Shown: positions 10,079-17,654 of the stretch, one piece after another
Position numbering within the stretch: the stretch's first letter is position 1
Layout: each line of letters begins with the position of its first letter
Assembly: GCF_000378945.1 (NCBI RefSeq)
Contig: NZ_KB900539.1
Coordinates: 365,241 to 429,240 of the forward strand
Length of the DNA stretch: 64,000 nucleotides
Direction of reading: 5' to 3'
Source: Methyloversatilis universalis EHg5
GTDB taxonomy: Bacteria; Pseudomonadota; Gammaproteobacteria; Burkholderiales; Rhodocyclaceae
Translations under genes and position numbers: made by a program
Notes under the pieces: model-generated
Database searches by the model: none
What the model saw: the letters and a program-made list of their open reading frames with translations, nothing else
Told to the model about the DNA's origin: nothing

Positions 10079-10720
10079 TCAGTACTTTCCGCCCACATGG
10101 GGGTTGTATTTGCGTTCTTCGCCGAAGGTGGACATCGGGCCGTGGCCGGGGATGAAGCGGATGTCGTCACCGAGCGGGAACAGTTTTTCGCGGATCGAGC
10201 GGATCAGGTCGCCGTGGTTGCCGCGCGGAAAGTCGGTGCGGCCGATCGAACCGGCGAACAGCACGTCGCCGACCTGGGCCAGCCGGCCGGCGCGGTCGAC
10301 GAACACCACGTGGCCCGGCGTGTGGCCCGGGCAGTGCACCACGTCCAGCGTCACATTGCCCACGGTCACCGTGTCGCCGTCGGCCAGCCAGCGGGTCGGC
10401 ACGAAGGGGCGGCAGGGCGGAAAGCCGAACATCTGCGCCTGCACCGGGAAGCCATCTATCCAGAACCGGTCGTCCGGGTGCGGGCCTTCGATCGGCAGAT
10501 CGAATTTTTCCGCCAGATCCTGCGTGGCGCCGGCGTGGTCGAGGTGGCCGTGGGTGACCAGTATCTTTTCCAGCGTGATGCCGTGCTTCTTCACCTCGGC
10601 CAGCACCCGGTCCAGATCGCCGCCTGGGTCCACGACCGCGCCCTTCATCGTTTCGTCGCACCACAGCAGGGTGCAGTTCTGGGCGAAGGCGGTGACCGGA
10701 ATGATGGCGTGCTGGAGCAT
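10079..10720 (-). CDS. Metallo-beta-lactamase-fold hydrolase (glyoxalase II-like, YcbL type)
   Basis: 213 residues. It carries the binuclear zinc motif THGHLDHAGAT, the third-ligand segment HCPGHTPGHVVF, the metal-bridging aspartate in VGDVLFAGSIGRTDFP and a final HGPMSTFGEER histidine. Length and motifs fit the short glyoxalase II-like group (YcbL/GloC), which hydrolyses thioesters such as S-lactoylglutathione. It lacks the long C-terminal extension of classical GloB. It lies directly upstream of rsuA on the same strand and is transcribed away from a glutathione transferase gene, which fits a thiol-linked detoxification role. Confidence 0.85.
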   Translation of the reverse strand: MLQHAIIPVTAFAQNCTLLWCDETMKGAVVDPGGDLDRVLAEVKKHGITLEKILVTHGHLDHAGATQDLAEKFDLPIEGPHPDDRFWIDGFPVQAQMFGFPPCRPFVPTRWLADGDTVTVGNVTLDVVHCPGHTPGHVVFVDRAGRLAQVGDVLFAGSIGRTDFPRGNHGDLIRSIREKLFPLGDDIRFIPGHGPMSTFGEERKYNPHVGGKY

Positions 10721-10860
10721 GGGGTGTTGCCGTTGCGGGAAAGCGACATTGTACGTGGCGCCGGCGTGCGCTCCGACACGCGCATGCCGCTCACGGGCAG
10801 ACAGAACCGCCGCGAGCGGTTAGGGTCGACGCCGGAATTCCGACTTCGAGGTTGCCTGCC

Positions 10861-11565
10861 GTGATCGATCTCCATTTCTGGCCCACCCCCAATGGCTACA
10901 AGGTGTTGATGTTCCTGGAGGAATCCGGGCTCGAACACCGCGTCGTGCCGGTCAACATCGGTGCCGGCGAGCAGTTCAGGCCGGCGTTTCTGGCCATTTC
11001 ACCGAACAACCGGATGCCGGCCATCGTCGATCACGCGCCTGCCGGCGGCGGTGCGCCGCTGTCGGTGTTCGAATCCGGCGCCATCCTGCTCTACCTCGCC
11101 GAAAAGACCGGGCGCTTCATTCCGGCCGATCTGCGCGGCCGGGTGCAGGTGCTGGAATGGCTGTTCTGGCAGGTCGGCGGCCTCGGCCCGATGGCCGGGC
11201 AGAACCACCATTTCGTGCAGTACGCGCCGGAGCCCATCGCCTACGCGATCAAGCGCTACGTCGATGAAACCGGCCGGCTGTACGGCGTGCTGAACAAGCA
11301 CCTGGCCGACCGTGCCTTCATCGCCGGCGACGACTACACGATTGCCGACATGGCCGCCTATCCCTGGGTGGTACCGCACAGGCGCCAGCAGATGGATCTG
11401 GACAACTTCCCGCACCTGAAGCGCTGGTTCGCGGCTATCCATGCCCGTCCGGCCACGGTCCGTGCCTATGAGCGCGGCGGGCTGGTGAGTGACCGGCCGG
11501 TGGTGGACGAGCAGTCGCGCAAGCTGCTGTTCGGCCAGAACGCCGATACGGTGGCGAAGCAATGA
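10861..11565 (+). CDS. Glutathione S-transferase family protein (YfcG/YghU-like)
   Basis: 234 residues from the GTG at 10861, with GAGG nine bases upstream; a TTG at 10852 touches that site and is less likely. The thioredoxin-like N domain reads IDLHFWPTPNGYKVLMFLEE, with SPNNRMPAIVDH (cis-proline) and VFESGAILLYLAEK (glutathione gamma-glutamyl contact). The helical C domain contains GPMAGQNHHFVQYAPE and DYTIADMAAYPWV. These segments match the Nu-class disulfide-bond oxidoreductases YfcG/YghU, which reduce disulfides and peroxides with glutathione. No partner gene is fused or overlapping. Confidence 0.88.
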   Translation: MIDLHFWPTPNGYKVLMFLEESGLEHRVVPVNIGAGEQFRPAFLAISPNNRMPAIVDHAPAGGGAPLSVFESGAILLYLAEKTGRFIPADLRGRVQVLEWLFWQVGGLGPMAGQNHHFVQYAPEPIAYAIKRYVDETGRLYGVLNKHLADRAFIAGDDYTIADMAAYPWVVPHRRQQMDLDNFPHLKRWFAAIHARPATVRAYERGGLVSDRPVVDEQSRKLLFGQNADTVAKQ

Positions 11566-11626
11566 GGCTGTGCTAGGCTGCAAAAGCCGTTTTCAACCTC
11601 GTCAGTGTTCCTTCGGGAGAAAGACA

Positions 11627-11833
11627 ATGAGCACCGAAAAGCTGATCCACGACGCCGCCGACCAGTGCGACTGGGACCCCGACATGGTGGTCAGCGTACT
11701 GGCTGATTTCATCGACGAGTTCTGCGATCCGGACGATTTCAAGGCCTTCCTCGAAGCACGTGTCGCCGAAGAGGCGGATGACGACTACGAGGAAGAAGAC
11801 GAGGAAGAGGGCGGTGACGACGAGGACTACTGA
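11627..11833 (+). CDS. Small very acidic hypothetical protein
   Basis: 68 residues, preceded by GGGAGA about nine bases before the ATG. Residues 1-45 look like a small helical domain (KLIHDAADQCDWDPDMVVSV, then FIDEFCDPDDFKAFLEARVAE). The last 20 or so residues are almost only Asp and Glu, with a few Gly and Tyr. I do not recognise the family. Its own binding site and good codon use support a real gene. It lies between a glutathione transferase gene and convergent ychJ-like gene; the tail could bind metal or a basic partner, but nothing shows which. Confidence 0.65.
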   Translation: MSTEKLIHDAADQCDWDPDMVVSVLADFIDEFCDPDDFKAFLEARVAEEADDDYEEEDEEEGGDDEDY

Positions 11834-11868
11834 GCCGGGATCATCGTGTGCCGGTCAGCGGTGCGCGC

Positions 11869-12258
11869 TCAGCGCGTGAAGTCGCCGTCCAGGTAGTACC
11901 AGCGACCGTTCTCGCGCACGAAGCGGCTGGTTTCATGCAGCCGGTGCGCCCGGCCTGCCATCTTGCTGCGGGCGACGAATTCCACCGTGCCGTGGTCGGC
12001 GTCGCTCAGCGTGTGCGCTTTCACGTCCAGCCCCAGCCATCTGAGGCCGGGTTCCGGCGGCGGCAGATTCTGCGGGCGGGTGTCCGGATGCCAGGTCGCC
12101 AGCAGGTAGTCGCGCCGGTCCAGCACGAAGGCGCTGTAGCGCGAGCGCATCAGCGCCTCCGGTGTCGGCGCCGCCTCGCCGGCGTGGAAGCGGGCGCAGC
12201 AATCATCCGCCGGACGACCGCTGCCGCAGACACAGGCCACCACCGGCGCGGGTTTCAA
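11869..12258 (-). CDS. YchJ-family (UPF0225) protein
   Basis: 129 residues. The short Cys motif CVCGSGRPADDCCARFH at the N terminus is the zinc-binding SEC-C-like head of YchJ proteins. It is followed by the YchJ domain (PEALMRSRYSAFVLDRRDYLLATWHPDTRP) and the C-terminal VEFVARSK and LHETSRFVRENGRWYYLDGD. The family has an NTF2-like fold and unknown role. The first codon is TTG at 12258, overlapping the upstream stop as TTGA; an in-frame GTG a few codons later (VVACVCGSG) is an alternative start. It is cotranscribed with the lipoprotein gene upstream. Confidence 0.82.
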   Translation of the reverse strand: MKPAPVVACVCGSGRPADDCCARFHAGEAAPTPEALMRSRYSAFVLDRRDYLLATWHPDTRPQNLPPPEPGLRWLGLDVKAHTLSDADHGTVEFVARSKMAGRAHRLHETSRFVRENGRWYYLDGDFTR

Positions 12259-12695
12259 TACTTGCTTACCCGGGTATTGCCGCTGGCGCCGACCAGTTTC
12301 ACCCGGTCGCCCGGATTGAATTTCTCGTCACCTTCCTGCACCACCGCGATCACGTTGCCGTTGTCGAGCCGTATCGTGATTTCAAGGCCGGAACGGCGGG
12401 TGGCGCCTTCTTCGATCAGCGCGCCGGCCACGCCGCCGACCACTGCGCCGGCGATGGCGCCAGCGGTGGAGCCGCGTCCGCCAGCAAGGCCGCCGATGGC
12501 GGCGCCCGATGCAGTGCCCACATGGGATTTGGTGCCCTCGATGGTGACCGGGCGCACGCTTTCCACCGTGCCCATGCGCACCGACATTTCGCGGCGTGCC
12601 TGGTCACGCGAATAGGTGTCGCCGGACAGGCTGGACTGGCAGCCGGCCAGCGCAATGCCGGCCAGCATCAGCGCGGGAAGCGCCAAGCGGTTCAT
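12255..12695 (-). CDS. Glycine-zipper outer-membrane lipoprotein (SlyB/Pcp-like)
   Basis: 146 residues with AAGGAG eight bases before the ATG. Lipobox LAGC at residues 16-19 follows a hydrophobic signal, so lipid attachment at Cys19 is expected. The centre holds a glycine-zipper region (GTASGAAIGGLAGGRGSTAG followed by AIAGAVVGGVAGALIEEGAT), then a small beta domain (LEITIRLDNGNVIAVVQEGD, GDRVKLVG). This matches the SlyB/PcpL outer-membrane lipoprotein family linked to envelope stress and membrane integrity. The overlapping downstream gene is the YchJ-like gene; no functional link is evident. Confidence 0.85.
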   Translation of the reverse strand: MNRLALPALMLAGIALAGCQSSLSGDTYSRDQARREMSVRMGTVESVRPVTIEGTKSHVGTASGAAIGGLAGGRGSTAGAIAGAVVGGVAGALIEEGATRRSGLEITIRLDNGNVIAVVQEGDEKFNPGDRVKLVGASGNTRVSKY

Positions 12696-12809
12696 GTCAT
12701 GTTCTCCTTGTGTTCTTCACTCGTTGCCGGCCTGCGGCCGGTCAACCGTTCATTTAACGCGTGCGCTGCGCGGCCGTCCTGCCGCAATCGTGAGCAGTTG
12801 TTTCGCTGC

Positions 12810-13748
12810 TCAGAAATCCAGTGCGCTGCCGAAGGCGGCACGGTAGCGGCGTTCGATCTCGGTGCGGGTCGGTGCGTGGTTCTGGCCGCCGCGGCAGGCG
12901 ATCTTGATTGCACCCATGACCGAAGCCAGGCGGGCCGCATTCACGATGCCGGCGCCGCGCGACAGGCCGTACAGCAGGCCGCCGCGGTAGGCGTCGCCAC
13001 AGCCGGTCGGGTCAACCAGTGCGTCCGCCGGAACGCAGGCCACCTCGGTCACCGTGCCGTCGTGATAGACGCGCGAACCTTCGGCACCACGGGTGACGAT
13101 GAGCGCCTCGACCCTTTCCGCGACCTGCGCTTCGCTGAGGCCGGTGCGGTCGCACAGCATGCGCGCCTCGTAGTCATTGACCGTGCACCAGGTCGCCAGT
13201 TCGAGGAAGTGCAGCAGATCCTTGCCGTCAAACATCGGCATGCCCTGGCCCGGATCGAAAATGAAGGGCGTGCCGGCGTCGGCGAACTGCTGGGCGTGGG
13301 TGAGCATGCCGTCGCGGCCGTCCGGCGCCACGATGCCCAGTTTCACGCCCTGTGCGTCGCCGACCCGGTTCTCGTGCGAAAAGCTCATCGCGCCCGGGTG
13401 GAAGGCGGTGATCTGGTTGTCGTCCAGATCGGTGGTGATGAAGCACTGCGCGGTGAAGGCGTCATCGATGCGGCGCACGTGGGTGACCGGAATGCCCAGC
13501 GCGGCGAAACGTTCGAAGTAGGGGGCGGCGTCCTGACCCACGGTGGCCATCATCAGCGGCTCGCCGCCCAGCAGCTTCAGGTTGTAGGCGATGTTGCCGG
13601 CACAGCCGCCGAACTCGCGCCGCATGTCCGGTACCAGGAAGGACACGTTCAGAATGTGGATCTGGTCCGGCAGGATGTGATGCTTGAAGCGGTCCGGAAA
13701 GACCATGATGTTGTCGTAAGCGATCGAGCCGCAGATGAGGACGGACAT
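12810..13748 (-). CDS. PfkB-family carbohydrate/nucleoside kinase
   Basis: 312 residues. It begins SVLICGSIAYDNIMVFPDRF and has the first PfkB signature region around FGGCAGNIAYNLKLLGG. The second signature, DPTGCGDAYRGGLLYGLSRG, holds the catalytic Asp and the anion hole. NDYEARML and IVTRGAEGS are also typical ribokinase-fold segments. Close relatives in betaproteobacteria are often called adenosine kinase or sugar kinase; which substrate applies cannot be decided. It stands alone, divergent from nothing closely spaced, about 60 bases from the stop of the glycosyltransferase gene on the same strand. Confidence 0.88.
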   Translation of the reverse strand: MSVLICGSIAYDNIMVFPDRFKHHILPDQIHILNVSFLVPDMRREFGGCAGNIAYNLKLLGGEPLMMATVGQDAAPYFERFAALGIPVTHVRRIDDAFTAQCFITTDLDDNQITAFHPGAMSFSHENRVGDAQGVKLGIVAPDGRDGMLTHAQQFADAGTPFIFDPGQGMPMFDGKDLLHFLELATWCTVNDYEARMLCDRTGLSEAQVAERVEALIVTRGAEGSRVYHDGTVTEVACVPADALVDPTGCGDAYRGGLLYGLSRGAGIVNAARLASVMGAIKIACRGGQNHAPTRTEIERRYRAAFGSALDF

Positions 13749-13812
13749 GAAGGGCGGGCCTGTCGGGGAAAACCGCGAGTATACGACCCCGGCCAGCGGC
13801 CGGTACGCGGTG

Positions 13813-15048
13813 TCAGAGGCCGTCGCCGCGCGCCAGTCGCAGGTCTTCGGCGCTGCGCACCGCGTTGCGCAGCCGGCCGGCGAAGCGCTCGGCCACGCTG
13901 GCCCAGTCCAGCCCTTCGACGCTGGCGCGGGCGCCGGTCGTCATCCGCGCGCGCAGCGCGTCGTCAGTGCCGGCACGCAGCACCTGGGCGATGAAGGCGG
14001 CTTCGTCGCCGGGCGGCGCCAGCAGGCCGTTATGGCCGGCGTCCACCAGTTCGGCGGCGGCTGCCTGCGCGTAGCTGACCACCGGCAGGCCGCTGGCCAG
14101 TGCTTCGGTCAGCACGTTGCCGAAGGTTTCGGTCAGGCTGCCGAACAGGAAGAGGTCGGCGCTGGCGTAGTGCATGGCCAGATCTTCGCCGCTGCGCATG
14201 CCGGCGAACAGGTGGTGCGGATACTGGCGCGCCAGCGATTCGCGCGCCGGGCCGTCGCCCACCCACAGCATGCGCGCGTCCGGCCGCTGCACGCGCAGCG
14301 TTTCGAAGGCGCGCGCCACCAGATCGAGGTTCTTTTCCGGCGCCAGCCGGCTCACGAATGCGACCACCAGATCCTGCGGGCCGACGCCCCAGGCGGCCCG
14401 CAGCGCCTGATTGCGGCGAGCCGGTGAGTACAGCGTGGTATCGACGCCGCGCGACACCACTTCGAGATTGCGGTAGCCGCAGTCGGCCAGCTGTGCCTGC
14501 AGCGCGCGGGTGGGCACGAAGGTGGCGTGACCGAGATTGTGGAAGCGGCGCAGATAGGCGGCGATCGGCCGCTTCAGCCAGCGCATGCCGTAATGCGCGC
14601 TGTAGGCGTCGAAATTGGTACGGAAGTCGCTGGTGACCGGCAGCTTGAGCTTGCGCGCGGCGGCCATCGCCGACCAGCCGAGCGGGCCTTCGGTGACCAG
14701 ATGAACCAGATCAGGCCGTTCCAGCGTCCACAGTTTTGCCAGCTTCTGCTTGGCCGGCAGGCCGACCCGCAGGCTGCCGTACTTGGGAATGGGTACGCCG
14801 CGCGCCAGCACTTCGCGCAGCGGGCCGTCGCGCTGGGGCGCATCGGCGGCGTGCTGCTTCGGGCGGATGAGCTGCACCCGGTGACCGCGCGCCAGCAGGC
14901 CGTCCACCATGCGCTTGAGGCTCATCGCGACGCCGTTGATTTCCGGCGGCCAGGTTTCGGTCACCACCGCGATGCGCAGCGCCTCGTCGGCGCCATGCAG
15001 GCGTTCGACCGTGAAGGCGATGTCGGGACTGAACTCGGAGCGGCGCAT
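13813..15048 (-). CDS. GT4-type glycosyltransferase (GDP-mannose-dependent alpha-mannosyltransferase-like)
   Basis: 411 residues from the ATG at 15048; a longer reading to 15528 runs through the divergent thioredoxin-like gene. No strong ribosome site is visible. The GT-B fold is clear: RIAVVTETWPPEINGVAMSL with the glycine loop, DLVHLVTEGPLGWSAMAAAR, SDFRTNFDAYSAHYG, the acceptor helix VPTRALQ, then VVAFVSRLAPEKNLDLVARA and the nucleotide-sugar motif SLTETFGNVLTEALASGLPVV. This pattern matches mannosyltransferases of the phosphatidyl-mannoside/sulfolipid group and betaproteobacterial relatives. It probably builds a membrane glycolipid or surface glycan. Confidence 0.87.
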   Translation of the reverse strand: MRRSEFSPDIAFTVERLHGADEALRIAVVTETWPPEINGVAMSLKRMVDGLLARGHRVQLIRPKQHAADAPQRDGPLREVLARGVPIPKYGSLRVGLPAKQKLAKLWTLERPDLVHLVTEGPLGWSAMAAARKLKLPVTSDFRTNFDAYSAHYGMRWLKRPIAAYLRRFHNLGHATFVPTRALQAQLADCGYRNLEVVSRGVDTTLYSPARRNQALRAAWGVGPQDLVVAFVSRLAPEKNLDLVARAFETLRVQRPDARMLWVGDGPARESLARQYPHHLFAGMRSGEDLAMHYASADLFLFGSLTETFGNVLTEALASGLPVVSYAQAAAAELVDAGHNGLLAPPGDEAAFIAQVLRAGTDDALRARMTTGARASVEGLDWASVAERFAGRLRNAVRSAEDLRLARGDGL

Positions 15049-15166
15049 GCCGGCAGTGTCCGGTGCGGTCAAGGCAGACACGTGACGGGTGCGTGACGCT
15101 GTCGTGACAGCGTGGTGCGGGGGGCGGCCGGCAGGTAGACTGATGGTTTCAGCCGCCCGTCCGCCC

Positions 15167-15646
15167 ATGTTCCTGCTGCGCTCCCTGTTCGCTGCCGCCG
15201 TGCTGCTGTCTGCCTTGCCGGCAGTGGCGGAAGAGTTGCGCGTGCAGGCGCCGCAGACCTTGTCCGGCGACGCTGCCGCCGGCTTCGCGCCGCTGCTGGC
15301 ACCGCATGCCGGCAAGCCGCTGCTGATCAATTTCTGGGCGTCCTGGTGCGAGCCCTGCCGCGAAGAGATCCCGGCGCTGGCGGCGCTGCAGGCGCGCGGC
15401 GTCCGGGTGCTCACGGTGGCGGTGGCCGACCGCGAGGCGGACGCGCAGCGTTTTCTCGGCGGTGCTGGCCCCGGTCTGCCGCTGGCGTTTGACCGTGACC
15501 AGAAGCTGAGCCGCGCGCTCGGGGTCACGCTGCTGCCCTACAGCCTGGTGCTGGATGCCCGGCACCGCGTGGTGGCGCGGGTCGAGGGCGCGTTGGACTG
15601 GAGCGATGCATCGGTCATCGCCACGCTGAACAGGCTCATGCAGTAA
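15167..15646 (+). CDS. TlpA-like periplasmic thioredoxin-fold protein
   Basis: 159 residues from the ATG at 15167, which opens a signal peptide (FLLRSLFAAAVLLSALPAVA, residues 2-21); a longer in-frame start at 15089 would bury it. The redox site WASWCEPCREE is of the TlpA/ResA type with a CEPC motif, and the cis-proline loop is LLPYSLVL. Such proteins reduce disulfides in the periplasm, for example apocytochrome c cysteines, though the target here is not shown. It is 28 bases upstream of the exported transglutaminase, probably as an operon. Confidence 0.88.
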   Translation: MFLLRSLFAAAVLLSALPAVAEELRVQAPQTLSGDAAAGFAPLLAPHAGKPLLINFWASWCEPCREEIPALAALQARGVRVLTVAVADREADAQRFLGGAGPGLPLAFDRDQKLSRALGVTLLPYSLVLDARHRVVARVEGALDWSDASVIATLNRLMQ

Positions 15647-15674
15647 ACAACAGATATACGAAGGAAGGATGTAC

Positions 15675-16763
15675 ATGGATCGTCGTCGTTTCATGCAGCT
15701 CTCTGCGCTGGCCGGTCTGTCGGCATCGCTGCCGCAGCTCGCCCGTGCTGCTTTCGCACCGTCGCCGGCGCACGGCTGGCGCACTTTCGAGGTGGTGACC
15801 CGGATCGAACCGGTGGCCACCGACACCGACGTGACAGTGTGGATTCCGCTGCCTTCGGTCGAGCAGCCGGACTGGATACGGGTGCTGGGCAACGAGTGGA
15901 GCGGCAATGCGGCGCGCGCCGGCATCGCGGTCGATCCGGTCTATGGCAGCCGCATGCTGGTGGCGCAGTGGCTCAAGGGCCAGGGTGTGCCTGAACTCGA
16001 GGTGGTGAGCCGTGTGAGCACCCGCGATCGGGCGCTCGATCTGTCGTCGCCGGGCAAGGTGGCCGATCTGGACGAAGCGACCCGTCAGCTCTACACCCGC
16101 GCTACCGAACTGCTGCCGACCGACGGCATCGTGCGCGACACCGCGCTCGACGCCACCCGCGGCGCGAAAACCGACATGGAGCGCGCCCGCGCGCTGTACG
16201 ACTGGGTGTGCGACCGCACCGAGCGCAATCCCAAGACCCGCGGCTGCGGTCTGGGTGACATCCGCAGCATGCTGGTCAGCGGCAATCTGTCGGGCAAGTG
16301 TGCTGACCTCAACGCGCTGTTCGTCGGCATGGCGCGCTCGGTCGGGCTGCCGGCGCGCGATGTCTATGGCATCCGCGTCGCTGATTCGCGTTTCGGCTAC
16401 AAGAGCCTGGGCAAGAGCGGTGACATATCGAAGGCGCAGCACTGTCGCGCCGAGGTGTGGCTCAGCGGTTTTGGCTGGGTGCCGGTGGATCCGGCCGATG
16501 TGCGCAAGGTGGTGCTGGAAGAGAAGCCCGGCCTGACGCTGAAGGATGACGTCGTCGTCGCGGCGCGCGAAAAGCTGTTCGGCGCCTGGGAAATGAACTG
16601 GCTGGCCTACAACTTCGGCCATGACGTCGCGCTGCCCGGCTCGGCCGGCCCGACACTGCCTTTCCTGATGTACCCGCAGGGCGAAACCGCCGGCGGCCGC
16701 TTCGACAGCCTGGACCCGGGCGCTTTCAGCTACAGCATCAAGTCGCGCGAAATCACCGCCTGA
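15675..16763 (+). CDS. Exported transglutaminase-like (papain-fold) protein
   Basis: 362 residues from the ATG at 15675, six bases after AAGG; ATG 15669 is in frame but very close to that site. RRRFMQLSALAGLSASLPQLARA is a twin-arginine signal peptide. The transglutaminase core has the triad: Cys209 in SGKCADLNALF, His256 in AQHCRAEVWL and Asp272 in PVDPADV. The family includes peptidases and amidases as well as cross-linking enzymes; a periplasmic proteolytic or peptide-modifying role is likely but not shown. It follows the TlpA-like gene in the same direction. Confidence 0.87.
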   Translation: MDRRRFMQLSALAGLSASLPQLARAAFAPSPAHGWRTFEVVTRIEPVATDTDVTVWIPLPSVEQPDWIRVLGNEWSGNAARAGIAVDPVYGSRMLVAQWLKGQGVPELEVVSRVSTRDRALDLSSPGKVADLDEATRQLYTRATELLPTDGIVRDTALDATRGAKTDMERARALYDWVCDRTERNPKTRGCGLGDIRSMLVSGNLSGKCADLNALFVGMARSVGLPARDVYGIRVADSRFGYKSLGKSGDISKAQHCRAEVWLSGFGWVPVDPADVRKVVLEEKPGLTLKDDVVVAAREKLFGAWEMNWLAYNFGHDVALPGSAGPTLPFLMYPQGETAGGRFDSLDPGAFSYSIKSREITA

Positions 16764-16773
16764 GCTTCGGGCG

Positions 16774-16819
16774 GCAGGATTCAGGACGGCCCGGCGTGGG
16801 CCTGCTGCCTGAATCCTGC
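16774..16819. terminator. Long hairpin between convergent genes
   Basis: The 12-base arms 16774-16785 and 16808-16819 are exact reverse complements, with an inner 5-bp stem (GGCCC/GGGCC) in the 22-base spacer. A second, weaker hairpin follows at 16824-16850 and is followed by TTATT. Together they fill the 87-base gap between the transglutaminase and the minus-strand regulator and probably end both transcripts. Confidence 0.6.
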
Positions 16820-16850
16820 AGCACCGTCGGCGGCTTCCGTCGCCTGACGG

Positions 16851-17456
16851 TTATTCGTGCCCGCCTTCCGGGTAGACCGTGACCGACAGGAAGCGGATCG
16901 GCACCTCAACCAGCTTTTCCGGCCCGTGCGGCACATTGCCGTCGAAGGTGAGCGCGTCGCCCGGGCGCAGCTCATACACCGTCTTGCCGTGGCGGTATTC
17001 GATGCAGCCTTCCAGCATGTAGATGAACTCGGTGCCCGGATGTTCGAACACCGGATAGGGCGGCTGGTCCTGATCGATCGTGATCAGGAAAGGCTCGAAG
17101 CGCTTGGTCGGCCCCTGGTGATAGGACAGCAGGTTATAGATATGGCCGGCGCGCGAGCCGCGGCGGGCCACTTCCATGCTTTCGCCGGCCTTGATCAGCT
17201 GCGCGCCTTCGCCGTCGGTCTGGTAGTTCTTGAACAGTGCCGACAGCGACACGCCGAGCGCCCGCGCGATGCGCGACAGCGCGTCCAGGCTGGTCGCGGT
17301 CTGGCCGTTCTCGATCCGCGACAGCATGCCGCGGCTGATTTCCGCGCGCTCCGAAATGTCTGCGATCGTCAGCCCGTGGGCCCGGCGCAGTTCCCGGATG
17401 GTATTGCCAAGGTAGCGCTCCAGCTCCCCTTCCAGCGCGGCTTCTTGTATGGACAT
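16851..17456 (-). CDS. XRE-family transcriptional regulator with C-terminal cupin domain
   Basis: 201 residues from the ATG at 17456, which has GGAG five bases upstream; an in-frame ATG at 17492 would add 12 residues without a comparable site. Residues 15-70 form a lambda-repressor-type helix-turn-helix (LTIADISERAEISRGMLSRI, then ENGQTATSLDALSRIARALG). Residues 110-195 form a small-molecule-sensing cupin (FEHPGTEFIYMLEGCIEY and LRPGDALTFDGNVPHGP). The SutR/PuuR-like architecture is used to control amine and amino-acid catabolism. It is divergent from the N-methylglutamate pathway operon, across an AT-rich gap with a palindrome, and is therefore the probable local regulator; the ligand (methylamine, glutamylmethylamide or N-methylglutamate) is unknown. 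Confidence 0.9.
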   Translation of the reverse strand: MSIQEAALEGELERYLGNTIRELRRAHGLTIADISERAEISRGMLSRIENGQTATSLDALSRIARALGVSLSALFKNYQTDGEGAQLIKAGESMEVARRGSRAGHIYNLLSYHQGPTKRFEPFLITIDQDQPPYPVFEHPGTEFIYMLEGCIEYRHGKTVYELRPGDALTFDGNVPHGPEKLVEVPIRFLSVTVYPEGGHE

Positions 17457-17539
17457 CGCGTCTCCGCTTTCAGCGTCAGATTGGGTCGTCATTGGCCCAT
17501 GCCTAACTTTATTTTACGCATGAGGTTTCATAAAAAGAA

Positions 17540-17573
17540 TTTAAGTTGACTTGGCTTAAAAAAGGTTCATGAT
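17540..17573 (+). promoter_or_regulatory. Candidate promoter and operator of the N-methylglutamate operon
   Basis: The 198-base gap between the regulator and mgdA is sharply AT-rich compared with its surroundings. A -35-like TTGACT (17546-17551) is followed 16 bases later by the -10-like CATGAT (17568-17573). The -35 box sits inside a perfect inverted repeat, TTTAAG (17540-17545) and CTTAAA (17555-17560) with a 9-base spacer. A second small inverted repeat, ATGA-GGTT-TCAT, lies at 17520-17531. This layout suggests that the divergent XRE-cupin protein binds over the promoter. The boxes are weak matches and are assigned by eye. Confidence 0.45.
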
Positions 17574-17654
17574 TAGAAAAAAAGTTGCTTCTCTTGAAAC
17601 ACGCTGCACCGCAGCAGAAGTGACACCCTTTCAGTCTGGACTACAGGAAAGCAC

